A stretch of DNA of 7,381 bases, taken from contig NZ_CALGYW010000036.1 of assembly GCF_937934665.1 (NCBI RefSeq), forward strand, positions 1 to 7,381, read 5' to 3'. The notes beneath the pieces are model-generated. The model worked only from the letters and a program-made list of their open reading frames with translations, did not search any database and was not told the DNA's origin. Shown here one piece after another: positions 1 through 7,068 of the stretch; position 1 is the first letter of the stretch, and the number at the start of each line of letters is the position of its first letter. The stretch comes from an uncultured Anaerococcus sp. Lineage in GTDB: Bacteria; Bacillota; Clostridia; Tissierellales; Peptoniphilaceae. A program made the translations under genes and the position numbers.

Positions 1-332
1 TTTTTAGGATAAAATTTCATTATCCTATAAATATTTACCTTATCATTTTGATTAGAAATCTTCTTTGCAAAAATTGATTTTATCTTAGAATCTTTAGTAA
101 GTAGATAAGTATTTCCAAGAAATTTCTTGTTAATTACAACTATGTCCTTATCCCTTAGCTTATAATCTTGCCAAAGTTTGTCATCGCTTTCTTGAAATTT
201 CTCATATTCATCAATTATAGCCCTATCTATCCTGGCTAGGTCGCTAATATCAATATTTACAAACTTATTTGTAGCAAGGTCTATTAAAAATAATCCAACA
301 AGGATTGCCAAAACTATTTTAAAACCTTTAAT
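1..332 (-). CDS. Unrecognised membrane-anchored protein, N-terminal part (runs off left edge)
   Basis: I do not recognise this family. The frame is open from just after an in-frame TAG (345-347) to the left edge, giving about 110 residues if read from an ATT codon at 330-332. No ATG or GTG exists upstream of the conserved-looking part; the only ordinary alternative is TTG at 309-311. ATT is preferred because AGGG (343-346) lies 10 bases upstream and because it keeps the basic residues (Lys2, Lys5) before the hydrophobic stretch at residues 6-20, the pattern of a signal anchor or uncleaved signal peptide. There is no cysteine, so it is not a lipoprotein. The remainder (residues 26-110) is charged and soluble-looking, with Trp54 and a DKD at 61-63, and is predicted to lie outside the membrane. 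It begins about 30 bases after the addA stop on the same strand, so it is probably cotranscribed. It shows no visible link to DNA repair. Reality of the coding frame is likely; the start is uncertain. Confidence 0.66.
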   Translation of the reverse strand, partial: MKGFKIVLAILVGLFLIDLATNKFVNIDISDLARIDRAIIDEYEKFQESDDKLWQDYKLRDKDIVVINKKFLGNTYLLTKDSKIKSIFAKKISNQNDKVNIYRIMKFYPK

Positions 333-342
333 TTTTTTCTTT

Positions 343-346
343 CCCT
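343..346 (-). promoter_or_regulatory. Candidate ribosome binding site for the gene after addA
   Basis: On the minus strand AGGG at 343-346 lies 10 bases before the ATT codon at 330-332. A stronger purine-rich match (AAGGAAGGAAG, 354-364, starting within the addA stop codon) lies farther upstream, but no usable start codon follows it at normal spacing in any frame. The AGGG site is the one that favours the ATT start over the downstream TTG, for which the nearest AAAGG is about 13 bases away. The site is short and the assignment is tentative. Confidence 0.35.
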
Positions 347-362
347 AAACTTACTTCCTTCC

Positions 363-3300
363 TTAAATAATTTGAAATTCTTTAAAATTGTACCAATAAA
401 TAAGTGACTTACTCACTTTTTTGCCCAAGGCTTCTTCTATGGCTTCCTTGTAGATAGCAAGCTGGGTTTTGTAGGCATCTTCTCTTTTTATCCTATCGGT
501 CTTAAAGTCGATTAGGATTATTTCCTCATCTTTTTCAAAAATTAGGTCGATTTGACCATTTACATAGTATCCGTCATAGGCCATTAGGAAGGATTCCTCA
601 CTTCTTTTGGAAAATTTGCCTTCAATTAATTCCTTTATAAGGTCATTTTCATAAAAGCTTAAAAGTTTATCAACATCTATTAGGTCTTTAATTGTCTTAT
701 CAAAGATTTTTTTATCAATTAGCCTATCTATTTCATCAAGCAAGGTCTCTTCGGTATAGGTCTTCATAGGAAGTTTTTGGAAGACTTTGTGGATTAGGCT
801 TCCCTTTTCTGTTGGACTGTAGGTTTTTTCCTTTTCTAAAAAACTTGGTTTTTTAAAGGAAATATTCTGGCTAAATCCTTCTACATCAAAACTTTGGTAA
901 CCTTCACTTTCCTTATTAAAGTCCTTGGCAAGCTCTGTTACTGATTTTTTAAGACTTTTACCTATATCTTCATTACCTTGGTAGGAAAATTCTAACTTAG
1001 TTGATATTTCCTTATAAATATCTGGATTAGCCTTTTCATTTAAGAGGTCATAGAGGTTTTCATTTTGGTTTTCCCCTAGGTCATAGGCTTCTTCTATAAA
1101 ATCAAATCCAATCCTTCTATCAAAAGCAGATTCTTTTTTAATACCTGTAAAAAATTCACTAGTAATATTATCAAAAGATAGGGCCGCCAAAATCCATTCT
1201 AGGTGGGAGTTTAACTTGAGGTAGGATTCATTTTTGTAGATTTTTTCACTGGCCTTGCTCGTTTTATCAAAGTTTCCTGTTATATAAAGCCTTTCTTCTG
1301 CACGAGTTAGGGCCACATAGAGGATTCTCATCTCCTCTTTTTTATCATCTTCCCTGGATTTTTCTATAATTAGCTTTCTATTAATATTTGGAATTTTTAT
1401 TTTATTTTCATAGTCAGCTACATTTATACCAATTCCTATTTTTTCATCAAAAATTATAGGGTTTACCTGCTTGTTAAAGCGTTTATCAGCCCCTGCTAGG
1501 ATTACTATCTTAAATTCAAGACCCTTGGACTTATGGACTGTCATTATCCTAACTAAATCTTCCCCCTCTGATAGGTCACGACTTGGGCTTATGGAGTCAG
1601 ACCTAGTTTGCTCTAGATTGGTAAAGAAATTTACAAAGCCGTAAAGACCGTTGTCGTTTGATGCATCATAATCTGCCATTAACTCTATTACAGAGTCTAT
1701 ATTATTTATCCTATCTTCTGCGAGATCCCTTGCTAATATAAAATCATAAAGTCCAGATTTTTCAAAAAGATAGTTGGCAAAGTCATATAAATTTAGTATC
1801 GCAAGCTTATCTTTTAAATCTTCTATGAGGGCTTTAAAATTATTTATCTTCTCACCAAGTGCATCTTCCTTATCATAATCTTCAAAGGCCTCATAAAACT
1901 TATAGGAGTCCGATGATAATTTGATTTTGGCCAGGTCATCTTCATCTATATCAAAGATTACCGACCTTAAAACTGCCATCAAGACTAGGTCGTCGTTGGG
2001 ATTTGTTAGATACTTAAGTAAATTTATAAAAAAACCTACCTCACTTGCCTGGGTTGATACCTTGGAAATATCATTAAAATAAGGAATATCAGCCTTTTTG
2101 AAAGCTTCTTCATACTTATAGGACTCGGTTCCATTTCTTAATAGAATGGCTATATCACGGTACTCATAGCCTTCTGCTAAAAGATCTCCTATAAGCTTTG
2201 TCAAATAGACTTCTTCTTTAACCTTTGGGCCAAGGACCTTAACTCCAACCCTAGCTGAATCTAAAAGGTCTTTTTCTCCCTTGCCGTAGTTTAACCTGTG
2301 ACCTCCCTTTTTGTAGTCGATATCTGCCATATCCTTAGTCATTAACCTATCAAAGATATAGTTATTAAAGTCAAGGATTAGCTTATCTGTCCTAAAGTTT
2401 TCGTTTAGGTTTACTCTCATAGAGTCTTCGTCTTTTTCATAGCTTTCAAGTTTTTCTATAAATAGGTCAGGCCTTGCCCTCCTAAAACCGTAAATTGATT
2501 GTTTGACGTCTCCTACAAAAAATAGGTTTCTCTCGCCCTTAAGCTTATCTACAATATAGTTTTGGATTTCATTAGAATCTTGGTATTCATCAAAGAAAAT
2601 ATACCTATACTTAGTTTTTAGTTTTTCTCTGGCAGTTTCATTTGCTAAAAGCTTGATAAATTCATGCTCTAGGTCATTAAAGTCTAGGTAATCTTTGGCG
2701 GCTTTTTTCTTATCAAAGCTATCTTTAAAATCAAAAGTCAGCTTATAAAGCTTATCAAAGAGGATCTCTTCCCTATTCTTTATAAAGTCTAGGGCCTTAG
2801 GATCTGTATTTGTAATTAAGGACTCTATTTCTTTGACATCTTCCTTATAGGCCTTTCTTGCCGCTTCTATCTCATAAACCAAGCCGTCATCATCAATTTC
2901 AGTTTTGATTTTTTTGCCAAAGGTTGGGTATTTTTTCTCTTTATGGGCCTTAGCGAACTTCTCCCAAGAATCAATCTGATTTCTAATACTTGCTACAACC
3001 TCATAATCACCTGCTATTAGGTTTACTGCTGAGGCTGGAAGGATAGGATTTAGCCTTGCCCCAAGGTTTTCTATAGAATTTAAGATTAGGTCCATCTTTT
3101 TTTCTATAAAATCTTTAAAATAATCAAGCCTATCTCCCCTATCCTTGGCATCTTTTAGCCAGGCCATGCCGTCAATCATACCTACAATTTTTTGATAAGT
3201 TAAAAGAACTATTTCCTTAGCTTTAGCATCTGACCTTTCCCCAGAGAAGTTTTGTAAAAAATAAACAAAGTCTTCGTCCATTTTTTCATATTCCCTATCA

Positions 3301-3728
3301 AAAACTTCATCAATGGCATCTGCCATAAAAATCTTGCCTGTAGAATCGGGCATAACCTTGAAATTTGGGCTAAGGTTGTCCATATAATAGAAGTTTTCTC
3401 TTAGCATATCAGAGCAAAATGAATGGAGGGTTTTTATTTGAGCAAGTTTTAAGAGCCTAAACTGTCTTTTTATAAAGGCTGGGTCAAAGTCTGCCGCCCT
3501 TTCTTCAAGGGCTGCTCTTATCTTATCTTTCATATCCTGGGCACTTTTGTTGGTGAAAGTCACTATGATCATCTTATCAATGTCAATTCCTTCTTCAACC
3601 ATTATTGAAATAACCCTATTTACAAGGACCATGGTCTTACCAGACCCTGCTGCTGCAGATACTATTATATTTTTATCTCTTTCGTAAATGGCGGATTTTT
3701 GCCCATCAGTTAGCCTAAGTTCACTCAT
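363..3728 (-). CDS. addA: ATP-dependent helicase/nuclease subunit A (AddA)
   Basis: AddA is the motor and one of two nucleases of the cytoplasmic AddAB complex, which resects double-strand ends for RecA-mediated repair. The 1121 residues carry the superfamily 1A motifs in order: Q motif (L6-TDGQ), Walker A AAAGSGKT (25-32), motif Ia VTFTNKSA (56-63), TLHSFC (100-105), Walker B FFDEYQDSN (378-386, Asp380/Glu381), GDVKQSIYGFR (406-416), LNENFRT (441-447), MTVHKSKGLEF (729-739) and LYVALTRAEER (803-813, arginine finger Arg809). The C-terminal RecB-type nuclease is complete: His980, Asp1061 (GQID), Asp1074 and Lys1076 (DFKT), Gln1089 and Tyr1093. Length is somewhat below the roughly 1230 residues of B. 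subtilis AddA, with no motif missing. The ATG at 3726-3728 is well placed after GGAGG and overlaps the addB stop by 8 bases. It ends with TAA at 363-365. The only cysteine is Cys105. Confidence 0.97.
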   Translation of the reverse strand: MSELRLTDGQKSAIYERDKNIIVSAAAGSGKTMVLVNRVISIMVEEGIDIDKMIIVTFTNKSAQDMKDKIRAALEERAADFDPAFIKRQFRLLKLAQIKTLHSFCSDMLRENFYYMDNLSPNFKVMPDSTGKIFMADAIDEVFDREYEKMDEDFVYFLQNFSGERSDAKAKEIVLLTYQKIVGMIDGMAWLKDAKDRGDRLDYFKDFIEKKMDLILNSIENLGARLNPILPASAVNLIAGDYEVVASIRNQIDSWEKFAKAHKEKKYPTFGKKIKTEIDDDGLVYEIEAARKAYKEDVKEIESLITNTDPKALDFIKNREEILFDKLYKLTFDFKDSFDKKKAAKDYLDFNDLEHEFIKLLANETAREKLKTKYRYIFFDEYQDSNEIQNYIVDKLKGERNLFFVGDVKQSIYGFRRARPDLFIEKLESYEKDEDSMRVNLNENFRTDKLILDFNNYIFDRLMTKDMADIDYKKGGHRLNYGKGEKDLLDSARVGVKVLGPKVKEEVYLTKLIGDLLAEGYEYRDIAILLRNGTESYKYEEAFKKADIPYFNDISKVSTQASEVGFFINLLKYLTNPNDDLVLMAVLRSVIFDIDEDDLAKIKLSSDSYKFYEAFEDYDKEDALGEKINNFKALIEDLKDKLAILNLYDFANYLFEKSGLYDFILARDLAEDRINNIDSVIELMADYDASNDNGLYGFVNFFTNLEQTRSDSISPSRDLSEGEDLVRIMTVHKSKGLEFKIVILAGADKRFNKQVNPIIFDEKIGIGINVADYENKIKIPNINRKLIIEKSREDDKKEEMRILYVALTRAEERLYITGNFDKTSKASEKIYKNESYLKLNSHLEWILAALSFDNITSEFFTGIKKESAFDRRIGFDFIEEAYDLGENQNENLYDLLNEKANPDIYKEISTKLEFSYQGNEDIGKSLKKSVTELAKDFNKESEGYQSFDVEGFSQNISFKKPSFLEKEKTYSPTEKGSLIHKVFQKLPMKTYTEETLLDEIDRLIDKKIFDKTIKDLIDVDKLLSFYENDLIKELIEGKFSKRSEESFLMAYDGYYVNGQIDLIFEKDEEIILIDFKTDRIKREDAYKTQLAIYKEAIEEALGKKVSKSLIYWYNFKEFQII

Positions 3729-6700
3729 TTTTATCCTCCAAATCCTTTATAGTAAGATTTTTATCCATATCCCTAAACCTGAAACTGTCAATTGTCTTAT
3801 CAAACTTACAAATACCCTTGTAGTCGCAATAGGTACAGGCTGAATAATTCTTATCCTCCCTAAGGGGCTCTAGACTTATCTTGCCTTTTTTAATATCAAC
3901 TATCATATCCCCCACCATATTTTTTACAAAGCTTGATAGTTTTCTAAAGTCTTCTTCGCTTATCTTATAATTTCTCCTATTTCTAACCAGAGGTGAAGTC
4001 TTACCATTTGAGTCCCTATCCATAAGGGTCAAGGCCTTACCATCCTTATCAAGTAAGATTCCATCTAGGGCAAATTTCTTATCAAGACTTGCTGCTAGCT
4101 TCGCCTCATCACTAATAGGGTCGGTAAAACTTTCTATTTCATCTTTTAGAGAAATATAAAAGGCGCCGATTGGTTCAAGATTTTTCTTATCATCACTTAC
4201 AGCTATCATATAAATTATAAGTTGTAGGTCCTTGCCATTAAGAATGGCTGCAAGGTTAAAGGCCTTAGAGCCTGTCTTATAGTCAATAACCCTTACCAGG
4301 TTTCCCGCCATATCTATCCTATCAATCCTACCCCTTATATAGGATTCATCGTCGATATAGACTGGATCAAAAAATCCACCCTTATCAAAGGCTTCTTCAA
4401 AGTATTCGAGTTTAAAGTCTCCCTTTTGTAGTTGGTCAACTATCTGCCTAGTATTTCTCTTGGCTGCCTTATTTATATTTTTAAGGATGTACTTATTTTT
4501 TGGATTATCCTTCCTCTCCGAGTCTAGATTTTCATCGATCCCTTCTTCAAACTTATCATCTAAAATCTCATCTATCTTATCAAAATCAACCTCATCTAGG
4601 TCCATTTCTTTAAGAAGTTTTGATAGGTCTTCAAAGGACTTGTGGACAATATTGCCTATATCAAGGGCATCTACGTCAAATTCCTTATCTACACCTGGCC
4701 TTAGGCCGTAGGCTATAAAGTGCTTGTAAGGGCAAGATGAATAGGTTTCAATCTCCGATACCGAATAAGCGTGTTTTTTGTAAAGAACTTCCCTAAGATC
4801 TGGGGCAAGAGGTTTTTTGTCATTGTTATAAAAAAGTCCTTTTTTAATCTTGTCATAGATTTCTTTATTATCACTATCCTCAGAATTTTCCCTTAAGTAT
4901 TCCATAAAGGCAAGGGCTAAGTTCTTATCATCTTCCCTTAAGTTTTCCCTATTAGCTACTTTATTTAAGACATCAAGGGTATATTTTTTAAGGCTTTCCT
5001 TAGAAAAAACTGCATCCCTTGCCCCTATTTCAAGGAGGATATTTTTATTAAGTCCAGGGAAAATCTTTCTTAGATCACGGATTACAAGACTTTCGTTTAG
5101 GTCTTTTCCCTCCTTGTCAGATAGGGCGTAGGATAGGATTAGTTTTTCACTCCTAGATATGATTTTGTAAAGGCTTAAAAGCTCAGCCTTGTCACGGTCT
5201 TTGGCGTAAAGTTTTAGGTCAATATTAGCTTTTCCCATCTCTTCTGTCTCATCAGGACTTATTATATAATCCTTCACTTCCATTGAAGGAAAATAAGAAT
5301 CATCCATACCCATAAGGATATTTATTTTCTTATAGGAAACCCTATCTCTTTTAAAGTCGGTTACAATAAGGTGGTCTTTAGATGGTGGAATTAGGCCTAT
5401 TTGGATATCCTTGCTGACTGATTCTATTAGGCTATAAATCCTAGCAAGGGGCAGAGTTCTTTCTCCCATCAAAAGAACTAACTGGTCTAAAATAGCTACA
5501 AACTCATCCCAAATCTGTTCATTTTCCTTATAGTCATCAAGGGAGCCGTTTGCTAAAAGCTTATCTTGGAAAGAATTTATGCCTGCCCTTATAGCAGAAT
5601 CTGAAATCATCCTATAAATCTTTGTCGCAGTCTCTTTTACGCTTGCATTTTTATCACCAAGACCCCTAATCAATTTTAAAATCTTTGCCCTAACCTCATT
5701 TACAATTTTGTATTCTTGGCGTTTTTTCAAAATTTTTTCATCCTTTTTAGGATCTTGGGCTAGGTTTTTTTCGTAAAATGTTTCATCCATGACAAAATAC
5801 TTATCATTTTCAACCATGGACCCCTTTATTTTCCTATAGGTTAGGAAATTTATTAGGGTATTGGCATCTTTTTGTGAAACTCCAATAAGCTTTGAATTTA
5901 GGATATAGAATAAATCTTCAGTTCTAAAATTATTTACAGCTAGTCTAATAAGGGCCAAAAAAGTTTTTATGATGTGGTTATCTGCCATCTTCCTTCTTTT
6001 GTCTAGAAAGATTGGAATCTCATACCTAGCAAAAGTCTTTATTAGTTCATTTTCATACTGGGTGGTATCTGTAAGGTAGATTGCCATGTCATTAAAACGG
6101 AGGTTGGGATTTGTCTTTATAAGCTTATTTATAAGAAGGGCCATATTTTCTACTTCAGACTTAGTTGATATGGACTCATAAAGGCTAATATTTTTAGGAG
6201 ACTCTCCGTAAACTTCTGGCCTATAGGTGTCAAAATTAGCCATAAGGTGGCGAAAGTCTGCGGGACCTCGACTTTCTTCAAGCCTTATAATTTCTGTTTT
6301 ATAATTTTCCATAAAATAAGCAAGGGTCCTTGCTGGGCTGTCAAAAATTTCTGGTCTAATAAGTGGATTTGCTATATATTTTGGGTCAATATTTAAGGAA
6401 ATATTTAAGTCTAGACCCTTTGCATGAAGGGCAGAAATTAGATCAAGTTTTCTTTCCTCAAAAAAATCAAACTTATCTATAAATATTTCATAACCGTCAA
6501 ATAGGTCGGTACTTTTTAAATTTTCTGCCACATAGGTTAAGATATCTTCCTTATCAAGGTATTTTCCATCAATTTCCTTCTGGTAGGAATCTAAAATCAA
6601 CTTGATTTCTTCAAATTTTAACTTTGAAATATCAGAAATATGACTTTTTGATACGCTTTTAAAAAATTCTTCATCAAATTTATTGTCCTTAAAAGAAGAT

Positions 6701-7068
6701 ATCAAACCAACTATAGAGTTTATAAAGTCAATATTTTGATAAGAATTTTCAAATACTTTGAGGTCATCTTTTAAGTCTTGGAGGATATTTGTTAGAAGCA
6801 AAACTTTTCCTTCCTTATTTAAAAACTCAAATTTGCCTTCAGAAAAATTATCCATAAAAAAGCTAGCAAATGACGAAAAAGAAAGGACCTTAGCATCCAT
6901 TACCGCCTTATATTTTATAGACTTTAAAAAATTTATATCGGTTTCTAGGGTGTATTGTTCAGGCACGATGAGGATTGATTTTTTACCCTCGTCAAGCCTT
7001 TCTTCTATTTTTTTATAGAGGTAAAGGCTAGAATTTTCTGCCGAATCTGAAATTACTAATCTAATCAT
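3721..7068 (-). CDS. addB: ATP-dependent helicase/nuclease subunit B (AddB)
   Basis: AddB partners AddA; in the family it is a RecC-like inactivated helicase that scans for Chi and carries the second nuclease. The 1115 residues are near the usual length (about 1166 in B. subtilis). Residues 35-44 (VPEQYTLETD) match the conserved N-terminal block, and MGMDDSYFP (586-594) matches a C-terminal helicase-like block. The nuclease site is intact: His809 (GNIVH), Asp916 (GRIDRID), Asp929 and Lys931 (DYKT), Gln949 and Tyr953. Four cysteines, Cys779, Cys1078, Cys1081 and Cys1087, flank it with the spacing expected for the AddB 4Fe-4S cluster that pins the nuclease domain. Odd point: the N-terminal Walker A position reads SDSAENSS (7-14), without glycines or lysine, so ATP binding by this subunit is probably lost, as in streptococcal RexB. 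The ATG at 7066-7068 follows GGAG and overlaps sbcC by 8 bases. The start is supported by its fit to the B. subtilis N-terminus. Confidence 0.96.
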   Translation of the reverse strand: MIRLVISDSAENSSLYLYKKIEERLDEGKKSILIVPEQYTLETDINFLKSIKYKAVMDAKVLSFSSFASFFMDNFSEGKFEFLNKEGKVLLLTNILQDLKDDLKVFENSYQNIDFINSIVGLISSFKDNKFDEEFFKSVSKSHISDISKLKFEEIKLILDSYQKEIDGKYLDKEDILTYVAENLKSTDLFDGYEIFIDKFDFFEERKLDLISALHAKGLDLNISLNIDPKYIANPLIRPEIFDSPARTLAYFMENYKTEIIRLEESRGPADFRHLMANFDTYRPEVYGESPKNISLYESISTKSEVENMALLINKLIKTNPNLRFNDMAIYLTDTTQYENELIKTFARYEIPIFLDKRRKMADNHIIKTFLALIRLAVNNFRTEDLFYILNSKLIGVSQKDANTLINFLTYRKIKGSMVENDKYFVMDETFYEKNLAQDPKKDEKILKKRQEYKIVNEVRAKILKLIRGLGDKNASVKETATKIYRMISDSAIRAGINSFQDKLLANGSLDDYKENEQIWDEFVAILDQLVLLMGERTLPLARIYSLIESVSKDIQIGLIPPSKDHLIVTDFKRDRVSYKKINILMGMDDSYFPSMEVKDYIISPDETEEMGKANIDLKLYAKDRDKAELLSLYKIISRSEKLILSYALSDKEGKDLNESLVIRDLRKIFPGLNKNILLEIGARDAVFSKESLKKYTLDVLNKVANRENLREDDKNLALAFMEYLRENSEDSDNKEIYDKIKKGLFYNNDKKPLAPDLREVLYKKHAYSVSEIETYSSCPYKHFIAYGLRPGVDKEFDVDALDIGNIVHKSFEDLSKLLKEMDLDEVDFDKIDEILDDKFEEGIDENLDSERKDNPKNKYILKNINKAAKRNTRQIVDQLQKGDFKLEYFEEAFDKGGFFDPVYIDDESYIRGRIDRIDMAGNLVRVIDYKTGSKAFNLAAILNGKDLQLIIYMIAVSDDKKNLEPIGAFYISLKDEIESFTDPISDEAKLAASLDKKFALDGILLDKDGKALTLMDRDSNGKTSPLVRNRRNYKISEEDFRKLSSFVKNMVGDMIVDIKKGKISLEPLREDKNYSACTYCDYKGICKFDKTIDSFRFRDMDKNLTIKDLEDKNE
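3735..3739 (-). promoter_or_regulatory. Ribosome binding site of addA
   Basis: A perfect GGAGG on the minus strand lies 6 bases before the addA ATG. It sits inside the last codons of addB, whose TGA (3721-3723) is downstream of the addA start codon. Ribosomes finishing addB therefore pass over this site, which fits coupled translation. It also fixes the AddA start, which agrees with the position of the Q motif only a few residues in. Confidence 0.85.

Noticed and set aside
5..27. Perfect 8-base inverted repeat (TAGGATAA at 5-12, TTATCCTA at 20-27, 7-base loop), considered as a terminator
   Set aside because: It lies inside the open reading frame, has only two G-C pairs per arm, and on the minus strand is followed by A residues, not a T run. 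On the plus strand the T run is before the stem. Probably chance in AT-rich coding sequence.
4460..4711. Plus-strand open frame of 83 codons
   Set aside because: It lies wholly inside addB on the opposite strand, is Ser/Leu-rich in the way antisense frames of Asp/Lys/Glu-rich genes are, and matches no family I know.
6758..7018. Plus-strand open frame of 86 codons
   Set aside because: It is antisense to the conserved N-terminal block of addB, has no convincing ribosome binding site and has a composition expected of a shadow frame.
363..7068. Possible frameshift or domain loss in addA or addB because both are shorter than the B. subtilis proteins
   Set aside because: All helicase, nuclease and iron-sulfur motifs are present in order in single uninterrupted frames, so the shorter length reflects compact linkers.
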